Shown one piece after another: positions 8,871 to 16,742 of a DNA stretch of 33,069 nucleotides. The stretch lies in NCBI GenBank assembly GCA_016873115.1, contig VGYB01000025.1, positions 1 through 33,069 of the forward strand, given 5' to 3'. Made by a program: the position numbers and the translations under genes. Source of the stretch: Planctomycetota bacterium (GTDB lineage Bacteria; Planctomycetota; Phycisphaerae; Phycisphaerales; SM1A02). Position 1 is the stretch's first letter, and each line of letters opens with the position of its first letter. A model generated the notes under the pieces. It searched no databases. It was not told where the DNA came from and saw nothing but the letters and a program-made list of their open reading frames with translations.

Positions 8871-8876
8871 AGTGTA
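8871..8876 (-). promoter_or_regulatory. Possible -10 box upstream of serS
   Basis: Minus-strand TACACT ends ten bases before the serS ATG, predicting a leader of about four bases. No supporting -35 hexamer is seen, so this is weak on its own. Confidence 0.25.
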
Positions 8877-8899
8877 CGGACTCCGCGCAGCCCGGCCGT

Positions 8900-9748
8900 T
8901 CAGCCACGGTAGTCCGGGGGTGCTGCCCATCGCAGCTTCTGCGAGAGCGTGTGCAGGTACGAGCAGTCGGGATTGGCGATCAGCCGCGCCATGTGGTGAT
9001 GGCGGCTCACGACGACGGTGTCACCGACCGTCAGGCTCTCGACCGGGATGCCGTCGCAGAGCAGCGATGTTCCGGGGTTGGCGCGCATCAGGTCGAGCCG
9101 GACATCGGTATGGCTCGGCACCACGACTGGCCGGAAGGCCAGGCTGTGCGCCGCTTCGGGGGTGACGATGAACACCTCGGTGTCAGGGTGGACGACGGGC
9201 CCACCGGCGCTGGCGTTGTAGGCCGTGCTCCCCACGGGCGTACTCACGATGCAGCCGTCGCCATCGATCACCGGACCATCCTCGCCGTTCAGCCCAAGAC
9301 GCAGCTCGATCATGCTGTAGGGCGGCCCCGCGGTCACCACGGCATCGTTCATCGCCACATGCGAGGCACTCAGCGAGCCATCGCGCGACACCACGCGGAC
9401 CTCGAGCAGCATGCGGTGCCGCACGAGCGGGCTCGAGCCGAAGATGCTTGGTGCGTGGGTCTCCAGTGACTGCAGGTCGAACTCCGCCAGGAACCCCAGG
9501 CGCCCGTCGTTCACGCCGACCACCGGCACGCCCATGCCGGCCAGCCTGCGGCATTGCGCGATCAGCGTGCCATCACCGCCCACGCTCACGAGCCGATCGA
9601 AGCCCACCCGGGGGTCATGCGGTGCATCGACCGCGAACTCCGCCACGATGTCGGCATGCCGTGCCACGATCGCACGGACCTGGTCGATCACCGTCGGGCG
9701 GCCATCGCGTGTGCGACCGACCGCGATGGCTGCGCGCACACGGCTCAT
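8900..9748 (-). CDS. nadK: NAD(+) kinase
   Basis: A 282-residue cytoplasmic kinase that phosphorylates NAD to NADP. The signature GGDGT at residues 57-61 carries the catalytic Asp59. It is followed by VVGVNDGRLGFLAEF (family consensus: GIN-x-G-x-LGFL), MNDAVV (usually NE, here Asn134-Asp135) and STPVGSTAYNASAGGPVVHP (169-188), the NAD-binding segment. Length is normal. Its ATG overlaps the stop of the upstream ABC ATPase gene in an ATGA arrangement (9745-9748), and AAGGGA about ten bases upstream can serve as ribosome-binding site, so the two are co-translated. Regulation is not evident from sequence. Confidence 0.93.
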   Translation of the reverse strand: MSRVRAAIAVGRTRDGRPTVIDQVRAIVARHADIVAEFAVDAPHDPRVGFDRLVSVGGDGTLIAQCRRLAGMGVPVVGVNDGRLGFLAEFDLQSLETHAPSIFGSSPLVRHRMLLEVRVVSRDGSLSASHVAMNDAVVTAGPPYSMIELRLGLNGEDGPVIDGDGCIVSTPVGSTAYNASAGGPVVHPDTEVFIVTPEAAHSLAFRPVVVPSHTDVRLDLMRANPGTSLLCDGIPVESLTVGDTVVVSRHHHMARLIANPDCSYLHTLSQKLRWAAPPDYRG

Positions 9749-10692
9749 GACACCAGTCCCTTCGTGAGTCGCATGAAGGCTGTCTCCAGGTCAGGGCGCT
9801 CCTCGGTGAAGCGGCGCACGCGGAATCCCTGCGCGATGAGGCGGTTCGGCAGGTCGCTCAGCGTGGTGCCGGCGGCCGCATCGAGGTGCATCTCGATGCG
9901 CACGAGCGCATCCTCGCGCTGCAGGTCGACCTTGGTCACGCCCGGCACCTTGGCCAGGAGCGCGGCGGCGTCCTTGGGACGCTCGTCGACCACGACATGC
10001 ACCACATGCCCGACCGCGGTCTTCGCCATGATGTCGGCCATCGGTCCGCTGAAGACGAGCTTGCCCTGCTCCACGATGCCCACATGCGTGCAGAGCTCAG
10101 CGAGCTCGAACAGGATGTGGCTCGAGATGATGATGGTCTTGCCCATCGCGCGCAGTTCCTTGAGGAGCTCGCGCATCTCGAGGCGTGCACGCGGGTCAAG
10201 CCCGCTCGAGGGTTCGTCGAGCAGCAAGACCTTTGGGTCGTGCAGCAGGACGCGCGCGACCGAGAGCCGCTGCTGCATCCCACGCGAGAGCCCGTTCACC
10301 TCGGACAGGGTCTTGCCCGTGAGGTCAGTGAGCTCGAGCACATCCGAGACGGCCTTGCGGCGGGCATCGCCGTGGATCCCGTAGCAACTCGCGAAGAACT
10401 CCAGATACTCCTGCACGAGCATGTCGTCGTACGCGCCCATGAAGTCGGGCACATAGCCGATGACCGGGCGGATCAGTGCGTTTTGGTAGCCGACCGTCTT
10501 GCCATCGATGCGCGCCTCGCCCCAGCTGGGCTTCAGCAGCGTGGCCAGGATCTTGATCGTGGTCGTCTTGCCGGCACCGTTGGGGCCGATGAAGCCGAAG
10601 CAGGATCCCTGCTCGATCTTCAAGTTGAGGTTGTCCAAGGCCGTCAACTCCCCGTACTTCTTCGTCAGGTTGACGGTCTCGATCATCGCCAT
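9745..10692 (-). CDS. ABC transporter ATP-binding protein (export type, GldA/CcmA-like)
   Basis: A 315-residue ATPase subunit with Walker A GPNGAGKTT (36-44), signature LSRGMQQRL (135-143, in place of LSGGQ), Walker B VLLLDEPSSGLD (155-166) and an H-loop His in IISSHILFEL. The Q-loop position reads YVPDFMGAYDD, with Asp instead of Gln, a variant also seen in daunorubicin/gliding-type ABC ATPases. About 75 residues after the H-loop end in a small alpha/beta domain (RIEMHLDAAAG, FRVRRFTEERPDLETAFM) typical of the long members of this group. No permease gene is adjacent; the upstream neighbour is an 846-residue protein with only two membrane helices. It overlaps nadK by four bases. The substrate cannot be predicted. 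Confidence 0.9.
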   Translation of the reverse strand: MAMIETVNLTKKYGELTALDNLNLKIEQGSCFGFIGPNGAGKTTTIKILATLLKPSWGEARIDGKTVGYQNALIRPVIGYVPDFMGAYDDMLVQEYLEFFASCYGIHGDARRKAVSDVLELTDLTGKTLSEVNGLSRGMQQRLSVARVLLHDPKVLLLDEPSSGLDPRARLEMRELLKELRAMGKTIIISSHILFELAELCTHVGIVEQGKLVFSGPMADIMAKTAVGHVVHVVVDERPKDAAALLAKVPGVTKVDLQREDALVRIEMHLDAAAGTTLSDLPNRLIAQGFRVRRFTEERPDLETAFMRLTKGLVS

Positions 10693-10702
10693 GGCTCAGG
10701 GG

Positions 10703-10711
10703 ATCGTAGCA
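10703..10711 (-). promoter_or_regulatory. Possible extended -10 upstream of the ABC ATPase
   Basis: Minus-strand TGCTACGAT (extended -10) ends ten bases before the ATG at 10692, within the 27-base gap after the preceding gene. It would give a very short leader and an internal promoter in the cluster. No -35 match. Confidence 0.3.
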
Positions 10712-10719
10712 GCGAGGCT

Positions 10720-13260
10720 TCAGCGGATCATCGTCGCCGGTACGAGTGCATCGGCCTGCGGCAGGGGAAAGATCACGCGGACGAGCGTCGTACCCGACAT
10801 GGGCACGGCATCGCCGTCGATCGACAGCGGCACCGGGCTGCCATCGAGGTTTGCCTCGCCGGGCTCGATGGCGAGGAATCCCATCACGATCACGCACGGG
10901 CGCGAGCACCATGGCCCCAGGTCGAGTGCATGGCCCGCCACGCGTTGCACCCGGACCTCGCCCTCGGTGGGGCCGCGCGCGGCAGCTGCAGCGGCCCACC
11001 AGCGCGGATCCGGCAGCATGCCGTACAGGCTCATCATCGTCAGGTGTTCGCGCGCAAGTTTCTCGCCGGGTGAGCCGCCGGGCGAGATCGGCGCGAAGGC
11101 CTGACGCAGGGGACTGATGAACATCGCATCCACTGCGGCATCCAGACCCAGCACGCCGGGATCGGCGGGATCGATGACCGGAAAGGCGCGATCCTGCCGC
11201 CCTTGGACCGCAGGGTAGAGCATGTTGGCCAGTTCGAGCTCGGTCCCCGGCTCCCAGGACGAGTGTCGGTACGCGAACACCATGCTGGGCATCGCATCGC
11301 TCGGCGCAACCGGCACGGCCTTGGTTCCCGCCGTCGCACGCTCATTGAATCGTGGCGGAGCGGGCCGGAATGGCGTGACATGCAGGATCAGGACATCGGT
11401 GAGCGCGGCAGGCAGCCCGTGCTTGAGCTTGCCGGTGAGGTAGCTCGCCGGTGCAGCATCGGCCGAGCGGGTGGAGTTGGACGTTTGCTGGAGAGGCGCA
11501 CCGCTCACCGCGGGCAGGCCGCGCCAGGCCGATGGCAGGTCGCCGCTCCATGAACCGGTCACCATCGTGGCTGTGGCGCGCGCGGGAAGCGTGAGTGCTC
11601 CCGGGCGCGAAGCCTGCACCGTGTATCGGGTCGCGTCGGGGAACTCTCCATCGTCACCGACCGGCGAGAAGGGTCGCAGCACACCCTGGGCACCAGGCAG
11701 CGATACCTCGGCCGTGCCGTAGTTCGGGAGGAACGCACTGGCCCAGGTCTGGGTGCGGATCGCCGGCTGCGTCCCCGGCAAGGCACCCGGTGAAACCACG
11801 GCATCGACGACCGTGAGGTGCTGCGCGCGCGCGTCGGCCTGCCGAAGCACGGTACCCGCGAGCCACGCCACCGCACCGAAGGCGCACGCAATCACGACGA
11901 ACGCCAGCCAGCTCCACCGTTCCTGCTTGCGTTGGCGCAGGATGTAGAACGAGACCGGACCTGCGATCAGCCAGTAGGCCGCGAAGAGCAGGATCGAGAT
12001 CGATGTCAGGTTTGCTGCAGTCGATTGCATGCCGATGAAGGCATTGAAGAACTCACTGCCACCGATCTCGACACTCCGCGGGTGTTGCTCGATCGGCGAT
12101 GGTTGCGCAAGGCTCCACTCACGCAGTTTCGCGCGCGGTGGCGTATCTCCGCGTCGACCCATGATGCGGTTCCACCAGATGTCGGCTTCGGGCAAGTCGC
12201 TCTCCACGTAGCGGCGACGGTTCAGGGCATCGGCATCCAGTCCGCTGACCACCAAAGTCCCCGTGCCGAGTGGCCGCTCCACCACGATGCACGCTGCATC
12301 GAGCGTGCCGCGTCGCGGTTCGGGCACGCCATTCCATGCGCGCGGCACGGGCATGGCCACGAGCTTGGCCCATGGTGCGCCGCACTCGCTGAAGGTGGTC
12401 AATGGCTGCGTGCCATCCTTGCGCAGCTCCAGGTTCTGCGAGGAGATGATCGGCGCGAGCGTGCTCGCCTTCACATCCTCCACGCGCGTCCACGCGAGCC
12501 CCTTGAGCGCGTCCGCGATCCACTCGGGCTGCGCCCCATCGAGCGAAAAACCATCCGCCGCAGCGGACACCTGCAGGACCAGCCGCCCACCGCCCTCGAC
12601 CCACGCACGAAGCGCGTTGTCCTGCGCCGGGAGCAGCGAGGTCAACGGCACGCCTGCCCAGACCACCGCCTTGAATCCAGACCAGCCTTCCACGCGATCC
12701 GGAAGATCCGTGGTTTCGCGTACCTCGCCCACGGTCACGTAGCCGCCCAGGCATGGCGACTGTTGACCTGGATCCCACGCGGCCATGCCGCAGTGACCAC
12801 CAGCGACCACACCCACGATGTCCACGGAAGGTTCGACCTGGATCGCACCACGATAGGGCTGCTCGACGATCACCTGCACGCGTTCGAGCAGTCGCCCGCG
12901 CTGGCCGTCATCGCGCTCGTAGCTCGCGAGCGCGATCGGCTTGCCCGACACGCCGGTCGCGATCGATGGATAGACCCAGATCGATGTCGCTCCCGACGAG
13001 AGCACGCTTCGGATCGAGTACTCCGCGATGTCGCCATCGACGTTGGGGACCTCCACGACGACCTCGGCATCCACGCCCTCACGGGTGTCACCGACCGGCA
13101 GCGAGACCTCGAGCTGCACCGGCACGATGCCGCCGAGGCGAACCACACCCCCGAACCCCGCGCGATTGAGCACGAGGTCCCCGGATGCCGTGGCGGCCAC
13201 CGCCGCCGCAGCCATGGCGCTAGCGACGCAGCGCACCGAACTCAGCCAGCATCGTGGCAT
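10720..13260 (-). CDS. Large exported membrane protein with central two-helix hairpin and GATase-like fold segment
   Basis: An 846-residue protein without an assigned function. The start at 13260 is favoured because GGAG lies nine bases upstream and the product opens with a signal peptide (VRCVASAMAAAAVAATASG). This overlaps the end of the dipeptidase gene by 41 bases. Residues 30-140 are beta-rich. Residues 145-235 (GYVTVGEV, FKAVVWAGVPLTSL, LRAWVEGGGRLVLQVS) look like the GATase-like/DUF4350-type domains of gliding ABC accessory proteins. Two membrane helices lie at about 418-441 and 450-473, separated by a basic loop (LRQRKQER). A second extracytoplasmic half follows to the C-terminus. Its position directly before an ABC ATPase suggests a GldG-like role in a membrane complex (inference). 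The fold assignment is tentative. Confidence 0.75.
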   Translation of the reverse strand: MPRCWLSSVRCVASAMAAAAVAATASGDLVLNRAGFGGVVRLGGIVPVQLEVSLPVGDTREGVDAEVVVEVPNVDGDIAEYSIRSVLSSGATSIWVYPSIATGVSGKPIALASYERDDGQRGRLLERVQVIVEQPYRGAIQVEPSVDIVGVVAGGHCGMAAWDPGQQSPCLGGYVTVGEVRETTDLPDRVEGWSGFKAVVWAGVPLTSLLPAQDNALRAWVEGGGRLVLQVSAAADGFSLDGAQPEWIADALKGLAWTRVEDVKASTLAPIISSQNLELRKDGTQPLTTFSECGAPWAKLVAMPVPRAWNGVPEPRRGTLDAACIVVERPLGTGTLVVSGLDADALNRRRYVESDLPEADIWWNRIMGRRGDTPPRAKLREWSLAQPSPIEQHPRSVEIGGSEFFNAFIGMQSTAANLTSISILLFAAYWLIAGPVSFYILRQRKQERWSWLAFVVIACAFGAVAWLAGTVLRQADARAQHLTVVDAVVSPGALPGTQPAIRTQTWASAFLPNYGTAEVSLPGAQGVLRPFSPVGDDGEFPDATRYTVQASRPGALTLPARATATMVTGSWSGDLPSAWRGLPAVSGAPLQQTSNSTRSADAAPASYLTGKLKHGLPAALTDVLILHVTPFRPAPPRFNERATAGTKAVPVAPSDAMPSMVFAYRHSSWEPGTELELANMLYPAVQGRQDRAFPVIDPADPGVLGLDAAVDAMFISPLRQAFAPISPGGSPGEKLAREHLTMMSLYGMLPDPRWWAAAAAARGPTEGEVRVQRVAGHALDLGPWCSRPCVIVMGFLAIEPGEANLDGSPVPLSIDGDAVPMSGTTLVRVIFPLPQADALVPATMIR

Positions 13261-14620
13261 GGCTCAGGGCTCCATTCATGAAGCACTTCACCTCGAACTT
13301 CTCGTTGGGTGAGTGCACGCGGTCATCATCGAGTCCGAAGCCTACGAGCAGCGCATCGATGCCCAACTCGCGCTGGATCGTGCCGACCGCGGGGATGCTG
13401 CCGCCGGAGCCGATCAGGTACGGAGCCTTGCCATAGGCGCGGCGCAGGCCAATCTCCGCCGCCTTCATGTAGGGGCTGTCATCACGCACCATGATCGCGG
13501 GATTGCAACCGTGCTCGTGCAGTTCCATCGTGCAGCCGACCGGCAGACGCTCCCGGAAGAACCGCTCGATGCCGGCGAGGATCTTCTTCGGGTTCTGCCC
13601 GGGCACGAGCCTGCAACTGAGCTTCACGCTCGCCTGGGAGGCGATCACGGTCTTCGCCCCGGCACCCGTGTAGCCGCCCACGATGCCGTTGCAGTCACAG
13701 GTCGGTCGACTCCAGGTGCGCTCGAGCGTGCTGCGCCCTGACTCACCGAAGCCCTTCACCAGGCCGATCTCGCCGAGGAACTCGCCGTCGTCCCACGGCA
13801 GGTCCTTCCACATGGCGGCCACGCGGGCGGGCAGTTCGCGCACATCGTCGTAGAAGCCCGGGATCTGCACGCGACGATCGCCATCGTGCAGTTGCGCCAC
13901 GATCGAGGCCAGCACATTGATGGGGTTGGGCACCGCGCCGCCGTAGAGCCCCGAGTGCAGGTCGCGGCTCGGACCGCGCACGGTGATGTCCACGTACACC
14001 AGCCCGCGCAGCATGGTGGTGATCGCGGGCGTGTCGATATCCCACGCGCCGGTGTCGCTGACCACGCACACATCGGCCTTGAGCAGGTCCTTGTTCGCCT
14101 TGATGAAGGGATCGAGGTTCGCGCTCCCGGATTCCTCCTCGCCCTCGATGAGCATCGTGACGGCGCAGGGCAGCGTGCCGTGGGTCGCATGCCACGCACG
14201 GCACGCCTCGACGAAGCTCGCCACCTGGCCCTTGTCATCCACGGCACCACGCCCCACGATCCGCTTGCCGCGGGGGCCATCCACGACCACCGCAGCGAAC
14301 GGCGGCGATTCCCAGAGTTCGATCGGATCAACCGGCTGCACGTCGTAGTGGCCGTAGAAGAGCACGCGCGGTCCGTCGTAGCCCGGTGGGCCATCGTGCG
14401 AGGCCACGACCATGGGGTGGCCGGCCGTCTCGTGCAGCGCTCCGTTGAAGCCAATCTTGCGAAGGTCCTCGAGCAGCCACTGCGCGCATGCACGCACCCG
14501 GGGTGCATACGCCGGGTCGGTCGAGATGCTCTCGAACGCGAGGAAGTCGGTCAGCCGCTGCAGCAGTCCCGCTTCGTCCGTGCGCAGCCTGTCCAGCACC
14601 GTGTCGACCTGCATGCTCAT
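13220..14620 (-). CDS. M20 family dipeptidase (metallopeptidase)
   Basis: A 466-residue cytoplasmic dizinc peptidase of the M20 (CNDP/PepV-like) group, cleaving short peptides. Metal and catalytic residues are in place: YGHYDVQP (His91, Asp93), GRGAVDDKGQ (bridging Asp), IEGEEESGS (general base and metal Glu at about 161-162), VVSDTGAWD (Asp189) and DDDRVHSPNEKF near the C-terminus (last metal His). A dimerisation lid domain occupies roughly residues 205-380 (DLHSGLYGGAVPNPINVL). The open frame continues upstream, but that part is a shadow of the next gene. The start at 14620 is supported by TACGCT seven bases upstream (leaderless type). An alternative ATG at 14614 has GGGA six bases before it. 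The stop overlaps the next gene. Confidence 0.93.
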   Translation of the reverse strand: MSMQVDTVLDRLRTDEAGLLQRLTDFLAFESISTDPAYAPRVRACAQWLLEDLRKIGFNGALHETAGHPMVVASHDGPPGYDGPRVLFYGHYDVQPVDPIELWESPPFAAVVVDGPRGKRIVGRGAVDDKGQVASFVEACRAWHATHGTLPCAVTMLIEGEEESGSANLDPFIKANKDLLKADVCVVSDTGAWDIDTPAITTMLRGLVYVDITVRGPSRDLHSGLYGGAVPNPINVLASIVAQLHDGDRRVQIPGFYDDVRELPARVAAMWKDLPWDDGEFLGEIGLVKGFGESGRSTLERTWSRPTCDCNGIVGGYTGAGAKTVIASQASVKLSCRLVPGQNPKKILAGIERFFRERLPVGCTMELHEHGCNPAIMVRDDSPYMKAAEIGLRRAYGKAPYLIGSGGSIPAVGTIQRELGIDALLVGFGLDDDRVHSPNEKFEVKCFMNGALSHATMLAEFGALRR

Positions 14621-14627
14621 TCCCGGA

Positions 14628-14633
14628 AGCGTA
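14628..14633 (-). promoter_or_regulatory. Putative -10 box giving a leaderless dipeptidase transcript
   Basis: Minus-strand TACGCT is followed by seven bases and the ATG at 14620, placing the likely +1 on or next to the start codon. No obvious -35. Confidence 0.35.
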
Positions 14634-14678
14634 TCCGCGCGGCAGCACGACTGCCCCGCACATGCGGTGGTACCGATC

Positions 14679-15191
14679 TCACGCACGGGAGCAGAGTCGG
14701 GCGTGGGCATCCGCCAGGATCCACTGCACGAGCGGATCGCCCATCGCGCCACCGGCTTGGGCGTTGTGCAGGAGCGTCTGCGCGTAGAGCGCCGACTCGG
14801 CACTGCCATGCAGGGCGAAGGCGTGCAGTGCCCATGGCCTGTTCGTGGCGTTGTCGGGCTGGGTGTGCTCAAGGTGCCAATCGATGCAGTCGGCAAGCCG
14901 CGCCGCGACCTGCGCTCGGGCAGGGCCGTCGAAGCCGCGCTCCAGAAGATGCAGCATGGCAAGCTCGGTCTCGGTCCAGACCTCGATGGTCCGGAAGGGT
15001 CCCTGCTCGAGCAGCGCGCCCGAGGGCTTGATCGTGTCCCACGGCAGTTCGCCCGCCTTGTCCCAACGCCTCCAGGCGATCGAGTCGATGTCGTTGCACC
15101 GCGGTCCATCCGTCATGCCGGGTGGCAGACGCCGTGCCTCCATCTGCGTGGAAACGCCTTCGAGCATGCGGATCCAGTCGCGGAGCCTCAT
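14679..15191 (-). CDS. Hypothetical protein, all-helical
   Basis: A 170-residue protein that I do not recognise. It starts MRLRDWIRMLEG, contains the segment WRRWDKAGELPWD and then a run of amphipathic helices (TELAMLHLLERGFD, RAQVAARLADCIDWHLEH, PWALHAFALHGSAESALYAQTLLHNAQ). This could be a TPR-like or HEAT-like helical repeat, but no repeat consensus is clear. No signal peptide or membrane helix is present, so it should be cytoplasmic. Codon use is like the neighbours. It is the first gene of the eight-gene minus-strand cluster and is preceded by TACCGT exactly six bases before the ATG, the leaderless arrangement. Confidence 0.65.
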   Translation of the reverse strand: MRLRDWIRMLEGVSTQMEARRLPPGMTDGPRCNDIDSIAWRRWDKAGELPWDTIKPSGALLEQGPFRTIEVWTETELAMLHLLERGFDGPARAQVAARLADCIDWHLEHTQPDNATNRPWALHAFALHGSAESALYAQTLLHNAQAGGAMGDPLVQWILADAHARLCSRA

Positions 15192-15197
15192 GGGTGA

Positions 15198-15203
15198 ACG
15201 GTA
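15198..15203 (-). promoter_or_regulatory. Putative -10 box at the head of the minus-strand cluster
   Basis: Minus-strand TACCGT, then TCACCC, then the ATG at 15191. The predicted +1 is the A of the start codon. The -35 region is GC-rich and unconvincing. Confidence 0.35.
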
Positions 15204-15290
15204 GCGCGGTCACGGGGCCCGCGTCGCGTGCTCAAGGCGCTCGCCCGATGGGCCGCTCGACTCATCCGGCAGGCATCCTCTCTTGACCTG

Positions 15291-15296
15291 TATCCT
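15291..15296 (+). promoter_or_regulatory. Putative -10 box of the polytopic membrane protein gene
   Basis: TATCCT preceded by CCTG and followed by seven bases and the ATG at 15304, again predicting a leaderless mRNA. A TTGACC at 15283-15288 is too close to act as a -35 for this box. Confidence 0.4.
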
Positions 15297-15303
15297 GCAC
15301 CGC

Positions 15304-16644
15304 ATGCCAACACAGCATGTCCAGATCGATGGCGTCTCCTTCCGATCGGTGTTCCCGGCGCAGCGGATCGTGGGTGCCGCAGCAGCGGGGCTTCGTCCAC
15401 CACGCCTGTGCGTGGCGCTGGTGCTCCTGGCGCTCTGGATGTCGGGCGGCGCGTTCTGGGACCTCACGACCACGCCGACCATTTCGCCGCGCGGCATCGC
15501 CTACGGCACGCTCGATGCCTCGACGCTCGACGAGGCACGCCGCATCATGGAAGCAGCAGCGCTGAGCGTCGTGCCGGATGCCGAAGTTGACGGCGCGAAC
15601 CCAGCCCAACTCATCGCGATCGTGTCGTCGTCGGTCGATGCGTCGAGTGACGACGATGCACGCGACCGCGCCGATGCAGCCGCCCGTGCAATCGCTGCCG
15701 TGCGACCTCGCGGTGCCTTCGAGTCATGGGCCTTTGCGCTGCGCGAGCGACTGCTCGCGCTCGTCGGCGATGCCGTCACGCTCCAGTGGTCCGCGCTTCC
15801 GGGTCGCGTGGGCTCGCTCGTGTGGGACCTCCCGCGCGAAGCGATCCGGGTCTCGTGGGGGTTCGCGGGGTACCTCGTCCTGCTCTTCACGCTCGGCATG
15901 GCATCGATCGGTGTGGTGCTGTCCCGCATGAACGCCATGGATCTCTCCGAGGCTCCCGCGCCAACCTTCTCGCAGGCGCGTGCGTGGGGTGCCGCCGTCC
16001 GTTCGAGCGCGGTCGGCGCAATTCTCGTGCCGTTCCTGGGCATGGGCATCTGCATCGGGTTGGCAGCGCTGCCTGCGCTGCTCGGCTTGATCCCGGTGGC
16101 CGGCGTCGTTGGTGCACTGGTGTTCGGCGTCTCGCTGCTCTTCGGCATGCTCGCGATCGTGATCGGTGCCTCGGTCACCGTCGCGCTTCCCTTCGTCATT
16201 CCCGCCGTGGCGTGCGATGCAGCCGACGCAGTCGAGGCTCCCCAGCGCGCGCTCGCGTCGGTCCTTTCGCGGCCAATCCATGCGGTGGTGCACTTGGCGC
16301 TGGGTCTTCTTGCCGTCGTCCTGGCGATGGCGGCGACGGATGTCGTCGTGTCGTGTGGCTTCGATGCAGCCGTCAGCGCGTGGACCGTGGTGGACGATGG
16401 TCCGGCGATCCGTTCAGTCGGTCGGATGGTGCCGTTCGAGCCTTGGCGCGACAGCACCACGATCGGCATGGACATGGTCGATACCGCGAGTGCGTGGTTC
16501 CTGGGCTTCTGGCGCACCATCGCGTCGGCACTCATCGGTGCCGCAGCGCTCAGCACGATCATCGCCGCATGCACGCGTGCGTGGCTCCTCCAACGCCATG
16601 CCAGCGAAGGCCAGCACCCGGCTGACATCCTCGAGCGGCCCTGA
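15304..16644 (+). CDS. Polytopic membrane protein of unknown function
   Basis: A 446-residue integral membrane protein. An upstream in-frame TTG at 15283 is rejected because the -10 box lies between it and the ATG at 15304. A first helix at about residues 33-50 (LCVALVLLALWMSGG) is followed by an acidic extracytoplasmic segment rich in Asp/Ala (SSSVDASSDDDARDRADAAA). A helix-dense half then begins near residue 180 (GYLVLLFTLGMASIGVVL), continues through three closely spaced helices (VGAILVPFLGMGICIGLAAL, LIPVAGVVGALVFGVSLLFG, MLAIVIGASVTVALPFVIPA) and ends with two more near residues 325 and 415. No conserved transport motif was recognised. The arrangement resembles generic membrane-modulator or DUF families rather than a known transporter. 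It is transcribed alone, convergent with the S1 gene. Confidence 0.65.
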   Translation: MPTQHVQIDGVSFRSVFPAQRIVGAAAAGLRPPRLCVALVLLALWMSGGAFWDLTTTPTISPRGIAYGTLDASTLDEARRIMEAAALSVVPDAEVDGANPAQLIAIVSSSVDASSDDDARDRADAAARAIAAVRPRGAFESWAFALRERLLALVGDAVTLQWSALPGRVGSLVWDLPREAIRVSWGFAGYLVLLFTLGMASIGVVLSRMNAMDLSEAPAPTFSQARAWGAAVRSSAVGAILVPFLGMGICIGLAALPALLGLIPVAGVVGALVFGVSLLFGMLAIVIGASVTVALPFVIPAVACDAADAVEAPQRALASVLSRPIHAVVHLALGLLAVVLAMAATDVVVSCGFDAAVSAWTVVDDGPAIRSVGRMVPFEPWRDSTTIGMDMVDTASAWFLGFWRTIASALIGAAALSTIIAACTRAWLLQRHASEGQHPADILERP

Positions 16645-16687
16645 GCGGCAGCAGACCGATCTGCACCGCCCGTGCGCGCGTCAGCGC

Positions 16688-16711
16688 AGGGCGCCAGTGA
16701 CAGGGCGCCAG
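16688..16711. repeat. Short tandem repeat in the convergent intergenic gap
   Basis: AGGGCGCCAG occurs twice at a 14-base period (16688-16697 and 16702-16711), each containing the palindrome GGCGCC. It lies in the 98-base gap between two convergent genes. No T-tract follows, so a factor-independent terminator is not supported. Nothing else was seen in this gap. Confidence 0.45.
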
Positions 16712-16742
16712 CGTCAGCCCGTCCTCAGCGCCCTCGCGCCAA

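Noticed and set aside
14621-15109. N-terminal extension of the dipeptidase frame
   Set aside because: It overlaps the hypothetical gene in another frame and has no M20 similarity; protein features start at 14620.
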